NCBI GenBank assembly: GCA_900541985.1
Contig: UQLX01000039.1
Location: 1-21,138 of the forward strand
Source of the DNA: an uncultured Blautia sp.
GTDB lineage: Bacteria; Bacillota; Clostridia; Lachnospirales; Lachnospiraceae
Direction of reading: 5' to 3'
DNA: 21,138 nt
Shown here: positions 1 through 6,710 of the stretch, in pieces
How the letters are laid out: every line of letters starts with the position of its first letter
How positions within the stretch are numbered: the first letter of the stretch is position 1
The notes under the pieces: generated by a model
The model's input: the letters and a program-made list of their open reading frames with translations, nothing else
What the model was told of the DNA's origin: nothing
The model's database searches: none
Translations under genes and position numbers: made by a program

Positions 1-256
1 TTATTGAATGTTTATTGAAAGTTTTTGCAATCCCCTCTTTAAGTAAATGACATTGGGGTTTAAGGTGAAGCTGGAAAAGGATACTTCGTATAAAGGATTG
101 TGGACAGTGAGTTTTACACTGAGGGAATTTTAAAGTAAAGTTCACAGAATATTCTGTTGATAACTATTAAAGTGGTATGAAAAAATGGCCTTTATGGTCT
201 TGTCAGAGATTGGACGTTTTGACAAAAGACAAAATAAAGAGTTTTTATAAAATAAT
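1..256. other. Mostly non-coding left edge with weak phage remnant
   Basis: No convincing complete gene is seen here. Positions 47-133 hold a short open frame that may be a tail-gene remnant. Positions 144-157 are a perfect 14-bp palindrome (ACAGAAT/ATTCTGT). Positions 198-232 contain an imperfect inverted repeat (GTCTTGTCA with TGACAAAAGAC). Both lie upstream of the promoter for the helix-turn-helix gene and could be operator sites, but nothing shows this directly. Confidence 0.4.
47..133 (+). pseudogene. Possible C-terminal scrap of a phage tail protein
   Basis: A 28-codon frame begins after a stop at 44-46 and has no ribosome-binding site. It ends in WTVSFTLREF, a beta-strand-like tail of the sort seen at the ends of phage tail/baseplate proteins. 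Given the tail-tip protein fragment further right (1441 onward), I infer a remnant of the preceding tail gene. It is too short to be sure. Confidence 0.2.
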
Positions 257-285
257 TTGACAAATATGCAAATATTTGATATGCT
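257..285 (+). promoter_or_regulatory. Sigma-A type promoter for the 323-1361 cassette
   Basis: TTGACA at 257-262 is a perfect -35 box. It is followed after exactly 17 bp by TATGCT at 280-285, a good -10 box. The start codon of the helix-turn-helix gene lies 37 bp further on. The palindrome at 144-157 and the inverted repeat at 198-232 lie upstream and may bind a regulator. Confidence 0.75.
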
Positions 286-322
286 CATTTTAGAAAATAA
301 CATCCACGAGGAGGTGAGTTTC

Positions 323-817
323 ATGAATGTTGTTGATAAAGAGATAGAGAAACTCCAAAACAATCTACAGGCTATACGTAAAGTTGCGGGCTGGACAACC
401 GAGGAACTCGGAGAACAAATCGGAGTAACCAAACAGACAATAAGTAATCTCGAAAATCGCAAGACAAAAATGACAAAGACTCAGTATATAGCACTTCGTA
501 CAGTTATTGATTATGAGATTGCAACAAACACAGATAATTCAACATTAGCGCAAGTTGTAAAAGTTCTTCTAAACTCTGATGATGAGGATTTAACAGAGGA
601 AGAAGAGGCAAGGAAGATTGAAAAGAAAGAATACACGGAAGCCGTAAAAACCATCAGTGCAACCGTCAAATCAAAAGATAAGTACAAAGATGCATTGCTG
701 ACTAGTGGAGTTGCAGCCGCAGTTGGTTCCACACTTATGGCCATGGCAGCAAATCCTCTCATCATTGGTATGACAGCTGAATGGATGAGTAAAATAATCA
801 CCGGCAAGAAAAAATAG
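323..817 (+). CDS. Xre-family helix-turn-helix protein with hydrophobic C-terminus
   Basis: This is a 164-residue protein. Residues about 12-66 form a Cro/CI-type helix-turn-helix (LQAIRKVAGWTTEELGEQIG, then TKQTISNLENRK). An acidic linker follows at about 84-102 (DDEDLTEEEE). Residues about 123-160 are a hydrophobic, Ala/Gly-rich segment (SGVAAAVGSTLMAMAANPL) that may contact a membrane or mediate oligomerisation. I chose ATG 323 because GAGGAGGTGAG lies just upstream. An upstream TTG at 257 would start inside the -35 box. It has its own promoter and heads a three-gene set with the next two genes, 11 bp apart. Its DNA-binding role is family knowledge. Whether it represses this cassette, a phage or the element is unknown. 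A helix-turn-helix domain joined to a membrane-like tail is also seen in sensor-type regulators. Confidence 0.75.
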   Translation: MNVVDKEIEKLQNNLQAIRKVAGWTTEELGEQIGVTKQTISNLENRKTKMTKTQYIALRTVIDYEIATNTDNSTLAQVVKVLLNSDDEDLTEEEEARKIEKKEYTEAVKTISATVKSKDKYKDALLTSGVAAAVGSTLMAMAANPLIIGMTAEWMSKIITGKKK

Positions 818-828
818 GAGGTATAGAA

Positions 829-1194
829 ATGAACGCAGAGAATGTAATCCCTTATGGTAAGTTAAATCACGAGATAGCCACGCAATATGGTAGTGTCAAA
901 GCATTCAAAGAAGCACAGAAAGAACTCTTAGATACTGTCAAGAAAAATAGTTTTGAAAACGGATATTCAGCGGGGCAGAAGGAAGTACTTCCTTGGTTAA
1001 TAGGCACAGGTGCGGTAGCCTTAGGTCTTGCAGGGTATGAAGTTTACAAATTTGCCAAGGCTAAAGTAGTAGCAAAGAAAACCGCAAAAGAACAGCTTGA
1101 AGAAGAAGCAAAGAAAGCAGAGAAGATTCTAAATGAAACGCCCATGGATGAGGAACTTATAAAAGAAATAAAAAGAGAAAATGGGGAGGATTAA
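829..1194 (+). CDS. Small single-helix membrane-associated protein
   Basis: This is a 121-residue protein of unknown family, preceded by AGGAGG at a good distance. Residues about 54-68 (LPWLIGTGAVALGLAGY) form one hydrophobic helix. The C-terminal half is a highly charged, probable coiled coil (AKKTAKEQLEEEAKKAEKIL). The gene sits 11 bp after the helix-turn-helix gene and 2 bp before the next small gene, so the three are surely co-transcribed. One membrane helix plus a coiled coil fits a membrane anchor or a phage accessory protein. No function is claimed. Confidence 0.6.
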   Translation: MNAENVIPYGKLNHEIATQYGSVKAFKEAQKELLDTVKKNSFENGYSAGQKEVLPWLIGTGAVALGLAGYEVYKFAKAKVVAKKTAKEQLEEEAKKAEKILNETPMDEELIKEIKRENGED

Positions 1195-1196
1195 AA

Positions 1197-1361
1197 ATGG
1201 GTTTGTTTGGAAAATCAAAAGAAGAAAAAGAAAGAAAAGAATTAAAGGGAAAAATTGATAAGCTGATGAAATCATATAGTAAAGAGGAAATCGATGGGGA
1301 TACCTATTTCAAAAAAATGATGGATTTAACAACTTCCCATCAAAAGAAGAAAAAAAGATAA
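1197..1361 (+). CDS. 54-residue SHOCT-like small protein
   Basis: The ATG at 1197 is preceded by GGGGAGGATT, which overlaps the end of the previous gene. The protein starts MGLFGKSKEE, is strongly basic, and has a short helical unit (DKLMKSYSKEEIDGDTYFKK) resembling the SHOCT oligomerisation motif (leucine-rich, then an EI..D/E.Y/F pattern). It ends in a Lys-rich tail (HQKKKKR). It is the last gene of the cassette and is followed by a terminator at 1396. The SHOCT assignment is by eye and tentative, and the function is unknown. Confidence 0.5.
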   Translation: MGLFGKSKEEKERKELKGKIDKLMKSYSKEEIDGDTYFKKMMDLTTSHQKKKKR

Positions 1362-1395
1362 GAAGAATTCAAATCTAAAAAGATATAAAAGACTG

Positions 1396-1423
1396 AAGGA
1401 ATCGGGCGACTGGTTCCTTTTTT
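1396..1423 (+). terminator. Rho-independent terminator
   Basis: AAGGAATC at 1396-1403 pairs with GGTTCCTT at 1412-1419 (8 bp, one G-U), and a T run follows to 1423. It ends the helix-turn-helix cassette and lies only 18 bp before the start of the tail-protein remnant, so the cassette is separately transcribed. Confidence 0.7.
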
Positions 1424-1440
1424 GATGGGAGGTGTTGCTT

Positions 1441-2610
1441 TTGTACCCAGTAAGTGAAGCATTCCTGCAGGCGGTGCAGGAGAACACGAGAAGATACTAC
1501 TGGTCAGGGAAGATTACCACGAAAGCTGGTGTGATTCATAAGTTTACGGAGAAAGATATCGTAAAAGGTAGCGGTTACATTTCATCCCAGTGTTGCGGAA
1601 GTACGGAGATAGAACTTGGAACTGTGTATTCTACAGAAATGGGGATTACTCTTTTGTCAGAGATTGACCGATATACATTAGAAGACGCATTGATTGAACC
1701 TTTTTATCATCTGCTTGTGGGTGACGGATATGAAACCGTTCCTATGGGTGTCTATGAAATCAGTGAAGCGAATCGAAGTATCCGATGCTTGGAGATTAAA
1801 GCCTATGATTATATGCTACGATTTGAAAAAGATTTCAATGTAACAGAAACCATTGGAAATGCATACGAGATTGTTGCAATGTGCTGCAAGGCTTGTAAGG
1901 TGGAACTGGCTCATACACAGGCAGAAATGGAAGCTATGTCGAATGGTTCTACAGTACTTTCTATTTATGCAGAAAATGATATTGAGACCTACCGAGACGT
2001 GTTGTTCTATATTGGACAGGTACTCGGTGGGTTTTTTTGTATCAACCGTGAAGGGAAACTAGAACTTCGAAAGTATGGTAATGAACCGGTGATGAATATC
2101 AGTAATAAGCAGAGGTTTTCCAGCAGTTTTTCTGATTTCATCACCAGATACACAGCAATCAGTTCTACCAATATGAAGACACAGACGTCAGAATACTATG
2201 CGTTGGAAACTGACGATGGTTTAACAATGAACCTTGGTGTAAATCCATTTTTGCAATTTGGCACAGATGATACCAGAAAAGAGCTGTGTGAGCAGATTTT
2301 AGCAGATATTTCCGTGATCAAATATGTTCCATTTGATTCGGAAACGATCGGAAACCCGGCGTTGGATGTTGGAGATGTTTTAAGGTTCAGCGGTGGTCAT
2401 GCAGATGAGGAACAGATTACCTGTATCACGGCATCACAATGTAAGATTGGCGGGAAACATTCACTGAAATGTGTTGGGAAGAATCCAAGGCTCGCACAGG
2501 CAAAATCAAAGAACGATAAAAATATTTCCAGATTACTCAATCAGGTCGATGCAGGAAAGATAGGTATTCATACCTTTGCAAATGCATCGGCTTATTCTAT
2601 TGCAGATTGC
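1441..2610 (+). pseudogene. Phage tail/baseplate (tail-tip) protein, 3'-truncated
   Basis: I choose TTG at 1441, 8 bp after GGAGG, giving MYPVSEAFLQAVQENTRRYY. This matches the usual N-terminus of Firmicutes siphophage minor structural or tail-tip proteins. The frame then shows the beta-rich body of such proteins: EIELGTVYSTEMGITL, MGVYEISEANRS and LEIKAYDYMLRFEK. These proteins help form the distal tail and receptor-binding complex of a phage particle. About 390 codons remain. After KIGIHTFANASAYSIAD the tail sequence ends abruptly and continues in frame into an integrase fragment, so the original C-terminus is gone. No other tail, capsid or lysis genes are nearby. This is therefore prophage debris left by a deletion, not an active phage gene. 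The family name is by pattern recognition. Confidence 0.65.
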
Positions 2611-3018
2611 AAGTATTACGAAGTCTTCTACATTTTATTTCATACGGGACTTCGAATTTCAGAATTCTGCGGCCTGACCATCAAAGATCTTGATATGAAG
2701 AACCGCATCATCAACATAGACCATCAGCTCCAGCGACTCAACAATATGGAGTATCATATCGAATCCACAAAGACAAATGCAGGAACAAGAAAGATTCCAA
2801 TGACGGAAGATGTGTACCGAATGTTCCAGGCGATTCTGGAAGACAGACCAACAGACCTTCCAGAGGTCATGATAAACGGATATGTGGGATTCCTTTTCCG
2901 AGACAAAAATGGAATGCCGGAGGTGGCACTGCATTGGGAACATCGATTCAAGCATGCGGTCAATCGATACAACAGTATTTTCAAAATCCAGATGCCGAAG
3001 ATTACACCTCATGATTGA
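2611..3018 (+). pseudogene. Internal fragment of a Tn916-type tyrosine integrase
   Basis: The continuing frame reads KYYEVFYILFHTGLRISEFC, the first catalytic box of Tn916-like tyrosine recombinases, with the catalytic Arg codon at 2653-2655. It goes on through the beta-hairpin Lys region (STKTNAGTRKIPM) to KITPHD and a stop. In intact relatives ITPH is followed by the HxxR box, a conserved His/Trp and the Tyr nucleophile, all absent here. The N-terminal arm-binding and core-binding domains are also missing. The piece cannot be active. It is fused in frame to a phage tail gene at its 5' seam. At its 3' seam it stops where a hairpin-rich region begins, at about 3014, which may mark the left boundary of the ParA-containing element. 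The seams are observed. The order of the events is inference. Confidence 0.75.
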
Positions 3019-3023
3019 GTTAT

Positions 3024-3090
3024 AATAAGGACAAGTTAGAAAACCCTAGGAAATACAGGGGGTTGCACTAATTTAGTCCTTATTTTTAAT
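3024..3090 (+). terminator. Long three-tier hairpin with T-rich tail
   Basis: AATAAGGAC (3024-3032) pairs with GTCCTTATT (3076-3084). Inside it AAGTTAG (3033-3039) pairs with CTAATTT (3068-3074, one G-U), and AACCC (3042-3046) pairs with GGGTT (3060-3064). TTTTT follows the outer stem. It could be an intrinsic terminator or part of a larger structured leader of the parA operon. Confidence 0.5.
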
Positions 3091-3213
3091 TCCCTGAAAA
3101 AGGGATAAATGAGGCAGCGCTGTCATTCCAGAATATGAATTACTGTAAGTCCAGAACACTGGATATGGATTTGCGTACCACGAAAGCGGTGATAACTGAA
3201 TATATTTATTTTT
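3091..3213. other. Hairpin-rich spacer between two long stem-loops
   Basis: No gene is seen. The segment holds short hairpins: TCCCT/AGGGA at about 3092-3106, the palindrome CAGCGCTG, and TCCAG/CTGGA at about 3150-3163. With the two flanking stem-loops, the whole 3024-3272 region looks like a structured leader RNA or an element-end region. I do not recognise it as a known riboswitch. Confidence 0.35.
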
Positions 3214-3272
3214 AGGACTGAATTAGCTCGCACGGACATTAGTTCCGGCTGTCTGGTTCAGTCCTCTTTTTT
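3214..3272 (+). terminator. Second long hairpin with T run, upstream of parA
   Basis: AGGACTGAA (3214-3222) pairs perfectly with TTCAGTCCT (3257-3265). Inside, AGC/GCT (3225-3227 with 3248-3250) and CGGA/TCCG (3233-3236 with 3244-3247) extend the stem, and CTTTTTT follows. It lies 30 bp before the parA start. It is either a terminator that insulates parA from the left or an attenuator controlling the par-rep operon. Its 5' arm is also complementary to the 3' arm of the hairpin at 3068-3080. Confidence 0.6.
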
Positions 3273-3302
3273 ATTTGAGATCAAAGAAAGGTGATAAAGA
3301 AT

Positions 3303-4088
3303 ATGGCAAAGATTATATCCGTAGTCAACCAGAAAGGCGGAACTGGAAAATCCGCATGTGCGGCAAATCTTGGCGTAGGGTTGGCTCTTATGAATAAGAA
3401 GGTGTTAGTTGTGGATGCTGATCCTCAGTCAGATGTGTCTGCGGGATTTGGATTCCGTGACTGCGATAACAGTAATGAAACATTAACAACGCTGATGGAA
3501 ATGGTGTTGAGTGATGAAGATATTCCGGAACACTGCTTTATCCAGCATACGGAGGAAGGTATTGATATTATCTGTTCCAATATTGGATTGGCAGGAACCG
3601 AGGTTCAGCTTGTAAATGCGATGAGCCGTGAATTTGTCCTGAAACAGATATTAAACAGGGTAAAAGATCGGTACGATACAATTTTGATAGATTGTATGCC
3701 ATCTTTGGGTATGATCACCATCAATGCCCTGGCAGCATCGGATGAAGTATTGATTCCGGTAGAAGCATCTTATCTTCCAATCAAAGGACTGCAGCAGCTC
3801 TTGAAGACAATCGGTAAAGTAAGAAGACAGATTAACCCGAAACTACAAATTGCCGGTATCCTTTTCAGTATGGTGGATGCCCATACAAATGATGCAAGAA
3901 ACAATATGGAGTTGCTTCATAATGCCTATGGAAATCAGATTCATGTGTTTGACAATTATATTCCATTTTCTGTCAGGATGAAAGAAGCGGTTAGAGAAGG
4001 GCAGAGTATTTTTAAGTACGAACCAAAAGGTAAAGTTGCGAAAGCTTATATGAGTTTTACGGAGGAGGTCCTTGAACATGGCAGGTAA
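3303..4088 (+). CDS. parA: ParA-type partition ATPase
   Basis: This is a 261-residue ParA/Soj-family ATPase, which uses ATP-dependent nucleoid binding together with ParB to position or stabilise plasmids and mobile elements. The deviant Walker A motif KGGTGKS is at residues 11-17. Further ParA features are VVDADPQSDVS at about 38-48 and the Walker B-like DTILIDCMPSLG. I choose ATG 3303, with AAAGGTG about 10 bp upstream; a GTG at 3291 would start inside that ribosome site. It overlaps parB by 11 bp, so the two are translationally coupled. In integrative elements ParAB usually stabilise the excised circular form. It sits directly behind a hairpin-rich leader, which suggests control by transcription termination. 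Confidence 0.93.
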   Translation: MAKIISVVNQKGGTGKSACAANLGVGLALMNKKVLVVDADPQSDVSAGFGFRDCDNSNETLTTLMEMVLSDEDIPEHCFIQHTEEGIDIICSNIGLAGTEVQLVNAMSREFVLKQILNRVKDRYDTILIDCMPSLGMITINALAASDEVLIPVEASYLPIKGLQQLLKTIGKVRRQINPKLQIAGILFSMVDAHTNDARNNMELLHNAYGNQIHVFDNYIPFSVRMKEAVREGQSIFKYEPKGKVAKAYMSFTEEVLEHGR

Positions 4089-4986
4089 AAAGAAGCCAAC
4101 GCCAATCCCATTACAGTCATTAGATGCCCTGTTCGGAACAACAAGTGAGGAACAGGCAGGCATCCAACAGATTGCTCTGGATAATCTACATCCTTTCTCG
4201 AATCATCCTTTTAAGGTTCTGGATGATGATAAGATGGCTGAGTTGTCTGAGAGTGTAAGGACGCATGGAGTTTTGGTGCCTGGTATTGTAAGAATAAAGG
4301 ATACCGGCGGTTATGAAATTATAGCGGGGCACCGCCGCAAGAGGGCGTGTGAGATTGCAGGCTTGAAAACTATGCCAGTTATTATTAAGGACCTGACAGA
4401 TGATGAATCGACGGTGATTATGGTTGATTCAAACATCCAGCGTGAAGAACTGTTAATAAGTGAAAAGGCATTTGCCTATAAGATGAAATATGATGCATTG
4501 AAACGCCAGGGCAAACGAAGTGATTTAACTTCTTGCCAAGTTGGCAAGAAGTTGGCGGCAGAGGAAGTCAGTCAGAATACCGGAGATAGTACCAGACAGA
4601 TTTTGAGATATATCCATCTGACAGAATTGATTCCGGAAATGTTATGTCTGGCAGATAACAAAAAGATTCCTTTCAATACAGCGGTAGAATTATCTTACTT
4701 GAAATTGGAAGAACAGAAACTATTACTCCAATATATGAATAACCATGCCATGGTACCTTCAATGAAGCAGGCACAGGAATTAAAACAGATGTCAAAGGAA
4801 CAGACACTGACATATCTTGAGATTGATCAGATTTGTATGAAAGAGAAAACAGAAAAATTTCAAGTACAGATTCCAGCAAAGAAACTGAAGCAGTATTTCC
4901 CAGAGACATACACAAAGAATCAGATGGAGGAGATAATTTTTATGTTACTTGGGTCGTGGGTAGAGAGAGAAGGTAAAAATGAATAG
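4078..4986 (+). CDS. parB: ParB-type partition protein
   Basis: This 302-residue ParB/Spo0J-family protein binds a centromere (parS) and, in current models, slides as a CTP-dependent clamp. The N-terminal ParB domain is seen as NLHPFSNHPFKVLDDDKMAE, then GYEIIAGHRRKRACEIAG with GHRR at residues 84-87, then VDSNIQRE at about 116-123. A helix-turn-helix region follows. I choose ATG 4078, with GGAGG about 9 bp upstream and an 11-bp overlap with parA. The stretch LTSCQVGKKLAA, after the conserved box, is encoded by a perfect 27-bp palindrome (4527-4553). The C-terminus overlaps the next gene by 8 bp. The family call is firm. The identity of its parS site is not. Confidence 0.92.
   Translation: MAGKKKPTPIPLQSLDALFGTTSEEQAGIQQIALDNLHPFSNHPFKVLDDDKMAELSESVRTHGVLVPGIVRIKDTGGYEIIAGHRRKRACEIAGLKTMPVIIKDLTDDESTVIMVDSNIQREELLISEKAFAYKMKYDALKRQGKRSDLTSCQVGKKLAAEEVSQNTGDSTRQILRYIHLTELIPEMLCLADNKKIPFNTAVELSYLKLEEQKLLLQYMNNHAMVPSMKQAQELKQMSKEQTLTYLEIDQICMKEKTEKFQVQIPAKKLKQYFPETYTKNQMEEIIFMLLGSWVEREGKNE
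4527..4553. repeat. Perfect 27-bp palindrome inside parB (candidate parS or regulatory hairpin)
   Basis: AACTTCTTGCCAA at 4527-4539 and its exact reverse complement TTGGCAAGAAGTT at 4541-4553 flank a single central G. A 13-bp perfect arm inside a coding sequence is far from chance expectation. It does not match the chromosomal Bacillus parS consensus. It could be the element's own ParB site, an operator, or an mRNA hairpin. Confidence 0.6.
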
Positions 4987-5365
4987 TGAAGATACAGTAA
5001 GAAGGTTGCAGAAATATCAGAGAAATATTGAAAAGATTAAAAGGAGCAAAAAGATGACGCTTGAGGATGTGATTAAAAAAGCACTGATACCGATGATATC
5101 TATGGTGTTCTGGCTCTGGATGGTAAAAACGATTATGGGAGTAGCAGGGAACACAGATTTATTTATGTTCCTGTTCCTTGCAGGGCTTCCATTTGGAATA
5201 CATAAAATGTGCATCATTTTAATCCCCAAAGGTTATGATGTTGGGGGTACCATTGGAATGATCGCATTGAGTGTTATTGTGGGTGGTTTATTGGGAAGCC
5301 TTATGATTCCATATTATGTTGTGAGAGCATTCTATGTGACCATCCGGTATATAGTAAAACGATAA
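4979..5365 (+). CDS. DUF6050-like integral membrane protein
   Basis: This is a 128-residue membrane protein. A charged cytoplasmic-type N-terminus (RRLQKYQRNIEKIKRSKK) precedes three hydrophobic segments at about residues 37-57 (ALIPMISMVFWLWMV), 60-82 and 87-115. It overlaps the end of parB by 8 bp and is followed at once by a terminator, so it closes the parA-parB operon. Proteins of this length and topology next to ParAB recur in Tn1549-like elements, and I believe this one belongs to DUF6050. No function is established. A link to conjugation or membrane anchoring of the partition complex is only a guess from position. Confidence 0.65.
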   Translation: MNSEDTVRRLQKYQRNIEKIKRSKKMTLEDVIKKALIPMISMVFWLWMVKTIMGVAGNTDLFMFLFLAGLPFGIHKMCIILIPKGYDVGGTIGMIALSVIVGGLLGSLMIPYYVVRAFYVTIRYIVKR

Positions 5366-5380
5366 TGAATAGTAGATTTG

Positions 5381-5426
5381 AGGCAGGCTTGCGAAAAAAA
5401 CAAATTCGTAAGCCTGCCTTTTTTTT
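5381..5426 (+). terminator. Strong Rho-independent terminator after the par operon
   Basis: AGGCAGGCTTGCG (5381-5393) pairs with CGTAAGCCTGCCT (5407-5419; 13 bp with one G-U), followed by eight T residues. It separates parA-parB-DUF6050 from the following replication operon. A second small stem (AGGGG/CCCCT, about 5448-5460) lies further down. Confidence 0.9.
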
Positions 5427-5493
5427 GTGCGATAAAGCAGGCAATTCAGGGGAATCCCCTTTTGCATAAAGAAAAAGATGGAGGAGAACGAAC

Positions 5494-5892
5494 ATGAGAG
5501 AGCGAATCAAGAACAAACAGATTAGCAAAGAAATCAGAGGGCAGCTTCCGGTTATTACACCAGCTATGTTCCGGGAAAGGGGCTGTTCCTATTGCCCTTA
5601 TTATGCAGGAAGTTATGAAAAATTTCCACGTTGTATGATGGCAGCCTGTGCCTGGGATGATGAAGAAGAACATTTCCATCCTGTTCTTCGCCAAATGCTT
5701 CCGGAATTTAAAAGAAAGATGGAAAAAGCGGAAGAAAAATATCTGGAATTGAGAACGGCCTATGAACTGCTTATGAGTATGTTTGAGGCTGAAATGGCAC
5801 AGGAGGAACTGGAAAAGGATGAATGTTATGACTGTTGTTATGCCAAGTGTGGTCCATGTATCGGGCTGTGCTATAAAACACTGAAAGGATAG
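5494..5892 (+). CDS. Cys-rich conserved element protein, probably metal-binding
   Basis: This 132-residue protein is of unknown family. Two cysteine clusters are evident: CSYCPYYAG with later C and C near residues 31-53, and CYDCCYAKCGPCIGLC near residues 111-126. A charged helical stretch (KRKMEKAEEKYLELRTAYEL) lies between them. Such spacing suggests zinc or iron-sulfur binding. GGAGG lies 8 bp before ATG 5494. It is the first gene of the operon that continues with SSB, small proteins, RepA and the helicase loader, so a role in element DNA replication or regulation is plausible but unproven. Confidence 0.65.
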   Translation: MRERIKNKQISKEIRGQLPVITPAMFRERGCSYCPYYAGSYEKFPRCMMAACAWDDEEEHFHPVLRQMLPEFKRKMEKAEEKYLELRTAYELLMSMFEAEMAQEELEKDECYDCCYAKCGPCIGLCYKTLKG

Positions 5893-5906
5893 GAGGATGC
5901 GAGGTA

Positions 5907-6305
5907 ATGAATACAGCAATTATTTCCGGAAGACTGGTTCGTGATCCGGGCTATAACGAGACACAGAATGAGAAAGGTCTTCATAAGATCGCCAAGTTTG
6001 TACTGGCAGTCAGAAGGAATTACTCAGACGATGTCAGTTTCATTCCGGTGAAAGCCTTTGCAAAAAAAGCGGAGTTTGTCCGTGATTATCTGGTGCAGGG
6101 GACAAAGGTAATGGTAGAGGGTGAAATCGTAACCGGCAGTTACGATAATAAAGAGACCGGCAAAAAGGTATATACGACAGAGCTTTTTGCAGACCGTATC
6201 GAGTTTGCCGGTGCAAAAGTGCAGGAGAAAATGCTGGAGCCGATGGAAGGGGATGGTTTTCTGAACATCCCGGAATCTATGGAAGAAGAAATGCCATTTC
6301 GATAG
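5907..6305 (+). CDS. ssb: Single-stranded DNA-binding protein (first copy)
   Basis: This 132-residue SSB-family OB-fold protein should coat single-stranded DNA made during element replication or conjugative transfer. The start is NTAIISGRLVRDPGYNETQ, the SSB beta-1 strand pattern. The OB core includes FIPVKAFAKKAEFVRDYL and GTKVMVEGEIVTGSYDN. The tip EEEMPFR corresponds to the acidic SSB tail that recruits partner proteins. An AGGAGG lies upstream, and it follows the Cys-rich gene by 14 bp. A second SSB in this window (14574-15002) is clearly related but diverged, so the copies probably came from different elements. Confidence 0.9.
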   Translation: MNTAIISGRLVRDPGYNETQNEKGLHKIAKFVLAVRRNYSDDVSFIPVKAFAKKAEFVRDYLVQGTKVMVEGEIVTGSYDNKETGKKVYTTELFADRIEFAGAKVQEKMLEPMEGDGFLNIPESMEEEMPFR

Positions 6306-6317
6306 GAGGATAAGCCA

Positions 6318-6710
6318 ATGGTAATGTTAAATAAAGAGTACATGATCAACCACATGAGAAATGAAAATGGTTCCATCAATATCAAAAATGTAGTATTGGC
6401 GGCTGCCTGTGAAGCAACCCAGCTGTTCCAGTGCCTGATTGTAATGGACAGCAACTTTACAGATTGGAGCCGTTTTGTTGACCGTCTGGAGAATAACGTG
6501 GAGAAACAGGACTATGAAAAAGTTCATGAACTCTGTCAGACCATGTATGCCATGAGGCATCTGTCAGAAGAACTGGAAGGGTTGTATCTGGTAAGGGAGG
6601 ATGCAGAGCTTTGTTCCCTGTATTATCAGATTTTTGTGGGAATGCTGGATTTGACTGTTTTCTCAACAGAGGCAATGGTCGATCTGAATGGAGGGAAGCA
6701 TGATGAGTAA
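6318..6710 (+). CDS. Small conserved element protein of unknown function
   Basis: This is a 130-residue, mostly helical, acidic protein, preceded by AGGAGG 8 bp upstream. I see no catalytic motif, membrane segment or signal peptide. The start is at 6318, with an in-frame ATG at 6324 as an alternative. Its end overlaps the start of the next gene (6703) by 8 bp, so the two are coupled. Lying between SSB and the RepA-type genes, it is likely a replication or maintenance accessory. I do not recognise the family. Confidence 0.6.
   Translation: MVMLNKEYMINHMRNENGSINIKNVVLAAACEATQLFQCLIVMDSNFTDWSRFVDRLENNVEKQDYEKVHELCQTMYAMRHLSEELEGLYLVREDAELCSLYYQIFVGMLDLTVFSTEAMVDLNGGKHDE

Noticed and set aside
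323..1361. Classic toxin-antitoxin pair
   Set aside because: No known toxin fold or antitoxin-toxin overlap is visible. The helix-turn-helix gene plus membrane proteins could be many things.
3091..3213. T-box or other known riboswitch upstream of parA
   Set aside because: No T-box sequence or other aptamer core that I recognise is present. Only generic hairpins are visible.
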